In this document: one piece after another, positions 18,191 through 28,552 of the stretch | Layout: each line of letters begins with the position of its first letter | How positions within the stretch are numbered: position 1 is the stretch's first letter | Assembly (NCBI GenBank): GCA_945883695.1 | Contig: CAMCYK010000013.1 | Location: 1 to 50,881, forward strand | Source of the DNA: Akkermansia muciniphila | GTDB lineage: Bacteria > Verrucomicrobiota > Verrucomicrobiia > Verrucomicrobiales > Akkermansiaceae | Direction of reading: 5' to 3' | DNA: 50,881 bases | Made by a program: the position numbers and the translations under genes | The notes under the pieces: generated by a model | What the model was told of the DNA's origin: nothing | What the model saw: only the letters and a program-made list of their open reading frames with translations | Database searches by the model: none

Positions 18191-18649
18191 ATGAAAGCCA
18201 TCACCTACCTCGCCGCCTTCACCCTCGGCGCCGCCGCCATGGTCAGCTCCGCCTTTTCCAAGGAACTGGAAGGCTGGTCCACCGATCTCGAAAAGGCTTT
18301 CGCCCAGGCCAAGAAGGAAAACAAGCCGGTGCTCGTCGAATTCACCGGCTCCGACTGGTGCCCGCCCTGCATCGCGATGCGCAAGAACGTCTTCTCCAAG
18401 AAGGAGTTCGTGGATGCCGCCAGCAAGAAGTTCATCCTGGTCGAACTCGACTTCCCGAACGGCGACAAGGAGCTGAAGAAAAAGAACCAGCCCTATGCCG
18501 AAAAATACAAGATCGAGGGTTTCCCGACCGTCATTCTGTTCGACTCCGCCGGCAAGGAGTTCAACCGCTTCTTCGCTTCCGAGTTTCCGAAGACCGACCT
18601 GTTCCTGAAGCACCTCGACGACGCGCTGGCCAAGAAGGAACTCGACTGA
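18191..18649 (+). CDS. Exported thioredoxin-fold protein (first of two paralogues)
   Basis: The 152-residue protein has a signal peptide (TYLAAFTLGAAAMVSSAFS) and one thioredoxin-like domain of the Thioredoxin_7/DsbD-gamma kind: WSTDLEKAFAQAKKENKPVL, then FTGSDWCPPC with redox cysteines Cys57 and Cys60, and the cis-proline strand GFPTVILF. It probably exchanges disulfides or electrons in the periplasm. The downstream gene is a paralogue with the same plan (SDWCTWC), pointing to a local duplication. A strong intrinsic terminator separates the two, so they are transcribed at least partly apart. Confidence 0.9.
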   Translation: MKAITYLAAFTLGAAAMVSSAFSKELEGWSTDLEKAFAQAKKENKPVLVEFTGSDWCPPCIAMRKNVFSKKEFVDAASKKFILVELDFPNGDKELKKKNQPYAEKYKIEGFPTVILFDSAGKEFNRFFASEFPKTDLFLKHLDDALAKKELD

Positions 18650-18685
18650 ACGAATTTGAAGGGGATGCAGTTCATGGCAGACCCG

Positions 18686-18719
18686 CCCCGCCCGGCCGAA
18701 GTGCCGTGGCGGGGTTTTT
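18686..18719 (+). terminator. Intrinsic terminator of the first thioredoxin-like gene
   Basis: CCCCGCC (18686-18692) pairs with GGCGGGG (18708-18714), with an inner CGG/CCG pair, and is followed directly by TTTTT (18715-18719). It lies 37 bases after the stop. Confidence 0.88.
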
Positions 18720-18723
18720 CGTT

Positions 18724-18755
18724 GGAATAGGGGCGCTTCGGATCCATCCTATTCC
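18724..18755 (+). promoter_or_regulatory. 8-bp inverted repeat directly before the second thioredoxin-like gene
   Basis: GGAATAGG (18724-18731) and CCTATTCC (18748-18755) are perfect reverse complements with a 16-base loop, ending 3 bases before the ATG at 18759. It could be an operator, or an RNA hairpin that hides the start. Confidence 0.45.
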
Positions 18756-18758
18756 CCG

Positions 18759-19214
18759 ATGAAAACACTGCTCCGCACTTTCGCCGTCCTCGCCGCCACC
18801 GCTTCGTTCGCTTTCGCCGCCGCCGAAGGCTGGGGCACCGACTGGAAAGCCGCCAAAGCCAAGGCGAAAGCCGAAAACAAGCCGATCCTGATCAACCTCA
18901 CCGGCTCCGACTGGTGCACCTGGTGCATCAAGATCGAGAAGGAGGTCTTTGCGAGCAAGGAGTTCCAGGAATTCGCCGCCAAGCACCTGATCCTGATGGA
19001 AGCCGACTTCCCGAAGAAAAAGGAACTGCCCGCGGAGCTCAAGAAGCAGAACAACGCGCTCAAGAAGCAGTACCTCAACGGCGGTTACCCGACCGTTTAC
19101 CTGCTCGACGCCGAGGGGAAGAAGATCTCCGAGGACATCGGCGAGCTCAAAGGCGGCACCGCGGAATACATCAAGACGCTCACCGCCCTGATCGAGAAAT
19201 CGAAGGCGAAGTAA
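18759..19214 (+). CDS. Exported thioredoxin-fold protein (second paralogue)
   Basis: The 151-residue protein has a signal peptide (LLRTFAVLAATASFAFA) and a Thioredoxin_7-like domain: WGTDWKAAKAKAKAENKPIL, LTGSDWCTWC with Cys53 and Cys56, and GGYPTVYLLDAEGKKI with the cis-proline. It shares plan, spacing and several stretches with the upstream paralogue, but the intervening active-site residues differ (TW instead of PP), which should shift the redox potential. The broken ankyrin gene starts 14 bases after its stop and was probably co-transcribed with it. An inverted repeat lies just before the start. Confidence 0.9.
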   Translation: MKTLLRTFAVLAATASFAFAAAEGWGTDWKAAKAKAKAENKPILINLTGSDWCTWCIKIEKEVFASKEFQEFAAKHLILMEADFPKKKELPAELKKQNNALKKQYLNGGYPTVYLLDAEGKKISEDIGELKGGTAEYIKTLTALIEKSKAK

Positions 19215-19228
19215 AGCCGCTTTCGGAC

Positions 19229-20355
19229 ATGTCCGCCCTCCATCAAGCCGCCCGCGCCGGTGACCTCCGCGAACTGGAGCGCCTGCTCGATGCCGGGACA
19301 TCGGTCGATCTTTGCGACGAAGAAGGGCATACCCCCTGATGACCGCCTGCCTGAGCCCCGACGCGGGCCTCGACACGCTGGAATTCCTCATCGCCCGCGG
19401 CGCCGACCCCTCTTTCACCTCCTCCCGGGGCTACACCCCGATGATCCTGGCAGCCTGCGCCGGTCGGATGGAAGTCATCGAACTGCTCGCCGCCGCCGGG
19501 GCCCCGGTCACCTGCGAGTCGGTCTACGGGGAATCGCCGGTGCGGGTCCTGTCGGGAAGCGGGTTGTTCCGCGAAGTCGCGCGACTGCTCTCCCTCGGAG
19601 CCGATCCCGCGCCGCTCGCCTGGAAGTGGAGCTGCTGCTGTCGCGTGGCGCGAACCGCGAGGCGCGCGGGCGCTGCGGGAAGTCGCCGCTGCACTACTCC
19701 ATCGATCAAGACAATGACCGCATGTTGCGCGGTTTGTTGGAATTGGGATTCGAACGCGATGCCAAGGACCAGTTTGGAGACACGCCGATCATGGCCGCGG
19801 TGGAAGAAAGCGCGGTCGCTTGCTTCGAGGTGCTGAGGGAAGCCGGTGCGAACTGGAAGAAAGGGAGAGACCGCAAACCCCTCATCGCGGGAGCAAGTCA
19901 ACCTGCCATCATCCGCCGCTTGCTCGATCTCGGGGAGAATCCCGGCGACCTCGGGACGGAAGTGCTGCGCGACTGGATCGGGCTCGGGACCCGTGACGAG
20001 ATGCCCGTGACCCAGGCCGAATTCCAACGCGACCGGACCCGTCGCTTCGGCAACGCGGGTCGGTGAGTGGATCTACCTCATCGGAAATCGCGGCTATCCG
20101 AAAACCCGCGAGGCGTTCGGCTACGAAACTCCCGTCTTCCGCTTCCACACCGCCACCGGCCGGATCGAGCGGGTCGCGACTTCCGGCGGGTCGCCCGGCT
20201 GGATCCACAAGCACCGGGCGAAATTTGAGAACGGCACGATCCGGGTCTTCCAAGGCAAGGTCCTGACCGTGAACGAGGACGGCGAAAGCAACACCACCGG
20301 CCTGCGCGGATCCTTCGCCCTCGCCCTCGCCACCGGGATCTGGACGAAGCGTTGA
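19229..20355 (+). pseudogene. Ankyrin-repeat protein with kelch-like C-terminus, multiply disrupted
   Basis: ATG 19229 starts a normal ankyrin N-terminus (SALHQAARAGDLRELERLLDAG). At the C5 run 19332-19336 one base appears missing: the reading GHTP-LMTACLSP needs six Cs. The second frame carries two further ankyrin units (DTLEFLIARGADPSF, MEVIELLAAAGAPVT), and at ~19620 the homology jumps to LEVELLLSRGANREARG, with about half a repeat lost. The third frame runs to RTRRFGNA at ~20055 and jumps again to a frame reading TRVGEWIYLIGNRGYPKTRE, then PVFRFHTATGRIERV and [13 protein letters not shown], ending in a TGA at 20353-20355. That last part looks like the kelch-like C-terminal domain I associate with such ankyrin proteins, with the linking region missing. 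I infer one original gene with a one-base slip and two internal deletions. Confidence 0.7.
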
Positions 20356-20486
20356 GCCTTCCAACCGCCTGCCCCTGGCACTTGGAACTTCCCCCCTTGG
20401 AACTTCCCCTCGGGCGTCCGGGGTTTTTCTTTTCAAGCTCAGCCGCTTCCGCCAAGTTCCGCGCCCCGCGCAGCGGGACTTTCACC

Positions 20487-23114
20487 ATGTCCGACGTCCG
20501 CAAGCCCTTCCCCTTCAGCTCCTTCGAGCCCGCCTGGCAGGCCCGCTGGGATGCCGAGAAGACCTTCCGCACCCCGAACCCGGGCGATGCGGACTTCGAT
20601 GCCTCCCGCCCGAAGTTCTTCGTCCTCGACATGTTCCCCTACCCCTCCGGTTCCGGCCTCCACGTCGGCCACCCCGAGGGCTACACCGCCACCGACATCA
20701 TCGGCCGCGCCAAACGCCGCCAGGGCTGCAACGTCCTCCACCCGATGGGCTGGGACTCCTTCGGCCTGCCCGCCGAGCAGTACGCGATCAAGACCGGCCA
20801 GCATCCGGCGATCACCACCGTCGCCAACATCGCCACCTTCAAGCGCCAGTTGAAGTCGCTCGGCTTCGGCTACGACTGGGACCGCGAGATCGCCACCACC
20901 GACCCCGAATACGTCCGCTGGACCCAGTGGATCTTCCTGCAACTGTACACGTCGTACTTCGACGAGGAAGCCGGCAAGGCCAAGCCGGTCGCGGAGCTGG
21001 AAGCGCAAGGCTGGACCCGCGAACAGATCGACGCCGTCCGCCTCGCCTTCGTCCACGAAGCCCCCGTCAACTGGTCGCCCGACCTCGGCACCGTCCTCGC
21101 CAACGAGGAAGTCGAGGAGTGGCGGAGCAAGGGCCACATCGTCGAGCGCCGTCCGCTGCGCCAGTGGATGCTGCGGATCACCAAATACGCCCAGCGCCTG
21201 ATCGACGAGCTCGACCCGCTCGACTGGCCGGAAGGCATCAAGCTGCTCCAGAAGAACTGGATCGGCCGCAGCGAAGGCGCGGAGGTCGATTTCCAACTCG
21301 CCGGCCACACGGTCACGGTTTTCACCACCCGTCCCGACACCCTGTTCGGTGCCACCTACATGGTGCTCGCGCCGGAGCATCCCTACGTCGCGGAAATCAC
21401 CACCGCGGATCAGAAGGAAGCCGTCGAAGCCTACGTCAAAGCCTGCGCCGCCAAGTCCGACATGGAGCGTGGCGACATGAACAAGGACAAGTCCGGCGTC
21501 TTCACCGGCGCCTTCGCCACCAACCCGGTCAACGGTGAGCAGATCCCCGTCTGGATCGCCGACTACGTCATGATGGGCTACGGCACCGGCGCGATCATGG
21601 CCGTCCCGGCGCATGACCTCAGGGACATGGAGTTCGCGACTCGATTCTCCATTCCTGTAATCACCGTGGTTGAACCCGACAGTTCAATTGGACATCATGA
21701 GGGACCGACTGGCTGCTTTAGCGGCGACGGTACCGCAGTGAACTCCGGCTTCCTCGACGGCCTCCCCACCGCCGAAGCCAAAGCCACGATCATCGACTGG
21801 CTGGAGCAGAACGGCAAAGGCAAGCGCCGCATCCAGTACAAGCTCCGCGACTGGCTGTTCTCCCGCCAGCGCTACTGGGGCGAGCCCTTCCCGCTGACCT
21901 GGAAGGACGGCCAGCACTACGCCGTGCCGGATTCCGAACTGCCGCTGCTCGCCCCGCCGCTCGACGACTACAAGCCGTCCGGCACTCCCGAGCCCCTGCT
22001 CAGCAAGGCCCGCGACTGGGTCGAGCTGCCCGACGGCTCGATCCGCGAAACCAACACCATGCCCCAGTGGGCCGGCTCCTGCTGGTATTACCTGCGCTAC
22101 TGCGACCCTCGTAACAGCGACCGCTTCATCTCCAAAGAAGCCGAGTCCTACTGGTCCGGCTCCTCCAATCAAAAATCAACAATCAACAATCAACAATCGT
22201 CAATCGGCCATCCCCCATCGGCCATGGTCGACCTCTACGTCGGCGGCACCGAACACGCCGTCCTCCACCTCTTGTACGCGAGATTCTGGCACAAGGTCCT
22301 CCACGACCTCGGCCACGTGTCCACCAACGAGCCGTTCCAGAAACTCGTCAACCAGGGCCTGATCCTCGGCGAGGACGGACAGAAGATGTCCAAGTCCCGC
22401 GGCAACGTCGTCAACCCGGACGACGTCGTGAAGGAATACGGCGCCGACGCCCTGCGCCTCTACGAGATGTTCATGGGCCCGCTGGAACAGGTGAAGCCGT
22501 GGCAGATGAAAGGCGTTGAAGGCGTCTCGCGCTTCCTCGCCCGCGTCTGGCGCGTCGCCTTCGAAGAAAACCAGGCCGGCGAGTGGGTCGTCTCCTCGAA
22601 GATCCAGGACGTCCCTTGCACCGACAAGGCGCTGCTCAAGGTCGTCCACGAAACCGTGAAGAAGGTCACCGAGGACATCGCCCGCATGTCCTTCAACACC
22701 GGCATCTCGCAGATGATGGTCTGCACCAACGCCTTCACCGCGGCCGAAGTCGTCCCGCTCAACGAGTTCCGCCTGCTGCTTCACGTCCTCAATCCCTACG
22801 CGCCCCACCTGACCGAGGAGATCCACGCCCGCGTGGCTGCGGCATCCCTGCCGCAAGCCTCTCCGGTTCCCATGCTCGCGAACCTGCCTTGGCCCGCATA
22901 CGACGAAGCCGCCCTGGTCACCGACGAACTCGAGCTGGTGGTCCAGATCAACGGCAAGCTGCGCGACAAGATCATCGTGGCCACGAACGCCGACGCCGCG
23001 ATCATCGAAGCCACCGCCCTCGCCACCGCCAAGGTCAAGGAGCAGCTCGATGGCAAGACCGTGCGCAAGGTCATCGTCGTCCCCGGCCGCCTGGTGAACA
23101 TCGTCGCGAACTGA
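20487..23114 (+). CDS. leuS: Leucyl-tRNA synthetase with a repeat-derived insertion
   Basis: The 875-residue class I synthetase charges tRNA-Leu. [13 protein letters not shown] is the HIGH block, [14 protein letters not shown] is conserved next to it, the editing domain carries [20 protein letters not shown], and [16 protein letters not shown] is the KMSKS loop. The C-terminal anticodon-binding and LeuRS-specific domains (ending [13 protein letters not shown]) are complete. Start ATG 20487 was chosen because homology begins with [20 protein letters not shown]; the frame is open further upstream. Odd: between KEAESYW and [20 protein letters not shown], where most bacterial enzymes have two residues, about 24 residues occur ([20 protein letters not shown] and PSAM), encoded by a 56-bp heptamer array at 22167-22222. 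The frame is kept and the gene looks functional. Confidence 0.96.
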   Translation: MSDVRKPFPFSSFEPAWQARWDAEKTFRTPNPGDADFDASRPKFFVLDMFPYPSGSGLHVGHPEGYTATDIIGRAKRRQGCNVLHPMGWDSFGLPAEQYAIKTGQHPAITTVANIATFKRQLKSLGFGYDWDREIATTDPEYVRWTQWIFLQLYTSYFDEEAGKAKPVAELEAQGWTREQIDAVRLAFVHEAPVNWSPDLGTVLANEEVEEWRSKGHIVERRPLRQWMLRITKYAQRLIDELDPLDWPEGIKLLQKNWIGRSEGAEVDFQLAGHTVTVFTTRPDTLFGATYMVLAPEHPYVAEITTADQKEAVEAYVKACAAKSDMERGDMNKDKSGVFTGAFATNPVNGEQIPVWIADYVMMGYGTGAIMAVPAHDLRDMEFATRFSIPVITVVEPDSSIGHHEGPTGCFSGDGTAVNSGFLDGLPTAEAKATIIDWLEQNGKGKRRIQYKLRDWLFSRQRYWGEPFPLTWKDGQHYAVPDSELPLLAPPLDDYKPSGTPEPLLSKARDWVELPDGSIRETNTMPQWAGSCWYYLRYCDPRNSDRFISKEAESYWSGSSNQKSTINNQQSSIGHPPSAMVDLYVGGTEHAVLHLLYARFWHKVLHDLGHVSTNEPFQKLVNQGLILGEDGQKMSKSRGNVVNPDDVVKEYGADALRLYEMFMGPLEQVKPWQMKGVEGVSRFLARVWRVAFEENQAGEWVVSSKIQDVPCTDKALLKVVHETVKKVTEDIARMSFNTGISQMMVCTNAFTAAEVVPLNEFRLLLHVLNPYAPHLTEEIHARVAAASLPQASPVPMLANLPWPAYDEAALVTDELELVVQINGKLRDKIIVATNADAAIIEATALATAKVKEQLDGKTVRKVIVVPGRLVNIVAN
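22167..22222 (+). repeat. Eight-unit heptanucleotide array inside leuS
   Basis: Eight consecutive 7-bp units with an ATC core: CAATCAA, AAATCAA, CAATCAA, CAATCAA, CAATCGT, CAATCGG, CCATCCC, CCATCGG. The consensus is (C/A)(A/C)ATCNN. The composition is AT-rich against the GC-rich gene. The array encodes part of a ~22-residue insertion. A related array (CCATCTA) lies at 42365. Confidence 0.9.
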
Positions 23115-23165
23115 CATCCACTCCCCTCCGTCGCCTTGGCACGGGAGGACCGCGAACCGAAAGCC

Positions 23166-26681
<3,516 letters not shown>

Positions 26682-26692
26682 AAGACACGGGC

Positions 26693-26709
26693 GCGGGCGG
26701 CTCGCCCGC
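26693..26709. repeat. Hairpin repeat flanking the RAYT gene, left copy
   Basis: GCGGGCG, loop GCT, CGCCCGC: a perfect 7-bp stem. The same 17 bases recur at 27709-27725 on the other side of the transposase gene, each followed by a similar GCCGCCAT-like stretch. It could also end helicase transcription. Confidence 0.7.
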
Positions 26710-26733
26710 AGCCGCCATCCGCCTTGAAACGCC

Positions 26734-27687
26734 ATGAAAAGCTCCCGCCCCATTTTCGCCTTCGACCCCGCCGCCGCTGTCGTCCGCACCCATTGTCACT
26801 CCGCCTTCGGCGGGCCGTGGCCGGGCTTCACTCCGGCCGAGCGGGAAGAATTCATCCGCGATATCCTCGCCAGCGCGGACTTCTCGGAGGTGAAGGTCGT
26901 GGCCTTCTCGATCCAGCCGACCTGTTTTGATCTGATCGTCGATGTCGCCCGCCGGACCGCCATCCCGAAGGAGGAGATGCTGCGGCGCTTCAAGGAATTC
27001 TCCGATGACATGTACATCGCGGTCGAGGGCAAGCGGCTCGATGAAGGCGATCCGCTGGCTTGGAAACGCCTCGCCGCGCGGTTCGGAGACCTGTCGCAAT
27101 TCATCAAGAACATCAAACAGCGGGCCTCCCAGCGCTACCACCGGGCCCACCGCAGCTCCGGAGCCCTCTGGGGCAACCGCTACACCCGCGCATTTGTCCA
27201 GACCGGACATCCCTCGCGCGTGCTGTCCGCCTGGATGGATCACGCCGCGGTCCGGAGCGGCGACGTCGCGACCCCGGACGAGGACCGCTACAGCACGTTC
27301 GGCCGCGCGGTCTCCGGCGACCTGCGGGCACGCGCCCTGGTCACCGCCCTGTTTTCAGAGGAAGGCGAGGATCATCCGTGGCGGAGCGTGGCCAAGGTTT
27401 ATCGCGACTTCGTGGCCGGCGAGGTCGCGGTTCCCTTCCGCCAGCGCGATCCCAAGGGCCGGGGCGTGCCGCTGCTGACACGCCGCGAATTCCTCCTCAG
27501 CGAGGTTCCGCATTTCCGCGGCGGAGTGGCCTTCGGCGACCGCGCCTTCGTGGAAGCCGTCTTCGAATTGAACCGGCAGGAGTTCGGAGCCAAGCGAGCC
27601 ACCGGTGCCCGGCGCATTTCCGGCCAGAACGATCCCGACCTCTGGACCATCCGCAACAAGGGCGACCTCCGCAAACTCCGCGACTGA
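26734..27687 (+). CDS. Divergent REP-associated (RAYT/Y1) transposase, degenerate HUH motif
   Basis: The 317-residue protein has the plan of REP-associated tyrosine transposases, which move or process small hairpin repeats with an HUH metal site and one tyrosine. Family features: FIKNIKQRASQRYHRAHRSS then GALWGNRYTRAFVQ, equivalent to KQRFTQWFNRRHxRxGTLWExRFKS of typical members; a VRSG equivalent of NPVRAG; and a C-terminal RGGVAFGDRAFVEAVFELNR with FGAKRATGARRI. The tyrosine-like position is kept as Tyr135. However the segment that should read MPNHFHLLV reads QPTCFDLIV (61-69), so both HUH histidines are replaced (Cys64, Asp66). The enzyme is therefore probably inactive as a nuclease or exapted. 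It lies between two identical 17-bp hairpins (26693, 27709). Confidence 0.78.
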   Translation: MKSSRPIFAFDPAAAVVRTHCHSAFGGPWPGFTPAEREEFIRDILASADFSEVKVVAFSIQPTCFDLIVDVARRTAIPKEEMLRRFKEFSDDMYIAVEGKRLDEGDPLAWKRLAARFGDLSQFIKNIKQRASQRYHRAHRSSGALWGNRYTRAFVQTGHPSRVLSAWMDHAAVRSGDVATPDEDRYSTFGRAVSGDLRARALVTALFSEEGEDHPWRSVAKVYRDFVAGEVAVPFRQRDPKGRGVPLLTRREFLLSEVPHFRGGVAFGDRAFVEAVFELNRQEFGAKRATGARRISGQNDPDLWTIRNKGDLRKLRD

Positions 27688-27708
27688 CTCCAAGCCCCAA
27701 AAAAGGGT

Positions 27709-27725
27709 GCGGGCGGCTCGCCCGC
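27709..27725. repeat. Hairpin repeat flanking the RAYT gene, right copy
   Basis: Identical to the copy at 26693-26709 (GCGGGCG-GCT-CGCCCGC), 22 bases after the transposase stop and preceded by AAAAAA. The two copies lie in the same orientation about 1.0 kb apart and bracket the gene. Confidence 0.7.
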
Positions 27726-27751
27726 CGCCATTCCTCACTCCCGCCCGCCCC

Positions 27752-28177
27752 ATGACCCGCGACGAACTCATCGACAAGATCCGCAAGGTCGAAGCCCTGT
27801 TCACGGGCACCGACTCGCCCGGCGAACGGCAGGCCGCCCGCGGCGCCCTCGAGCGCCTGATGGCCCAGCTCGAAGCCGCGCCGGAGGAAGCCACACCCTG
27901 GCAGTTCAGCCTGCCCGATCCCTGGAAGCGCCAGCTCTTCCTCGCCCTTGTCCGCCGGCATGGCCTCAATCCCTACCGCGAATACCGCCAGCGCCGCACC
28001 ACCGTGATGGTCCGGACCACCCGCGGCATGGTCGATCAAGTCCTATGGCCGCAGTACTTGGAGCTTTCCAAGCTGCTCCACGACTATCTGGACGAGGCGA
28101 CCCGCGACATCATCACCCGCGGCGTCCACGGCGACCTGTCCGAAGCCCCGGAGCAGCCGAACCTGCCGCTCAAGTAA
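27752..28177 (+). CDS. Small conserved-looking protein of unknown function
   Basis: The 141-residue soluble protein begins TRDELIDKIRKVEALFTGTD, a helical segment resembling the start of DUF2786-type proteins, followed by ERQAARGALERLMAQLEAAPEEA. The second half has LPDPWKRQLFLALVRRHGLN and PYREYRQRRTTVMVRTTRGM, then DQVLWPQYLELSKLLHDYLDEATRDII. No catalytic motif or membrane segment is visible. The basic patch REYRQRRTTVMVR may bind nucleic acid (inference). It follows the RAYT gene by 64 bases and precedes a cluster of REP-like repeats. A DUF2786-like identity is a guess from pattern only. Confidence 0.65.
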   Translation: MTRDELIDKIRKVEALFTGTDSPGERQAARGALERLMAQLEAAPEEATPWQFSLPDPWKRQLFLALVRRHGLNPYREYRQRRTTVMVRTTRGMVDQVLWPQYLELSKLLHDYLDEATRDIITRGVHGDLSEAPEQPNLPLK

Positions 28178-28226
28178 GGCGCCGCGGTGGTCGCTTGCCG
28201 TGGACGAGGAACCGCGCGGAAGCGAT

Positions 28227-28251
28227 GTAGCGCGACTTTGCAAGTTGCGCG
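28227..28251 (-). repeat. REP-like palindromic core, inverted partial copy
   Basis: This carries GTAGCGCGACTTTGCAAGTT followed by GCGCG, the reverse-complement orientation of the core found in the two 88-base units downstream, with one or two changes. Its two halves can pair. Confidence 0.6.
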
Positions 28252-28310
28252 CTTCCGGCGGCGAGGCAACACCCCTGCATGGAGAACCTCTCCGAAGCGT
28301 GCCGCGGCAC

Positions 28311-28398
28311 CGGGACGGTGGCGGGTCTCCTCCCGGAGTGCGGGACCGTTCGGGAGCTCGGCCGTCCCCGCACGCAACTTGCAAAGTTGCGCTACTTC
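28311..28398 (+). repeat. 88-base direct repeat, unit 1, with palindromic core
   Basis: It starts CGGGACGGTGGCGGGTCTCC and ends with CGCAACTTGCAAAGTTGCG plus CTACTTC. Inside, GTGCGGG pairs with CCCGCAC around a second loop. It matches unit 2 at about 85 of 88 bases by eye; the unit start-to-start distance is 97 bases. Confidence 0.85.
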
Positions 28399-28407
28399 CG
28401 CCGCTGG

Positions 28408-28495
28408 CGGGACAGTGGCGGGTCTCCTCCCGGGGTGCGGGACCGTTCGGGAGGTCGGCCGTCCCCGCACGCAACTTGCAAAGTTGCGCTACTTC
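28408..28495 (+). repeat. 88-base direct repeat, unit 2, with palindromic core
   Basis: Same content as the unit at 28311, differing at about three bases (for example CGGGACAGTGG and GGGAGGTCGG). Too few units and too strong an internal palindrome for a CRISPR array; it fits a REP/BIME-like element. Confidence 0.85.
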
Positions 28496-28552
28496 GCTCC
28501 GCGCCCTTGCCGCCCTCGTCGGAATCAAGGAATCTCACGCCATTAACTTCCC

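Larger units (their letters stand above)
28178..28552. other. Intergenic repeat cluster upstream of hen1
   Basis: A 375-base gap without a gene. It holds three copies of the palindromic core CGCAACTTGCAAAGTTGCG or variants: one inverted (28227-28251) and two in direct repeats of 88 bases. The rest looks like unique GC-rich DNA. Any promoter for hen1 must lie in the last 57 bases or within the repeats. Confidence 0.7.

Noticed and set aside
28311..28495. Possible CRISPR array (two direct repeats)
   Set aside because: Only two 88-base repeats separated by 9 bases, strongly palindromic, with no spacer-sized unique parts and no cas genes.
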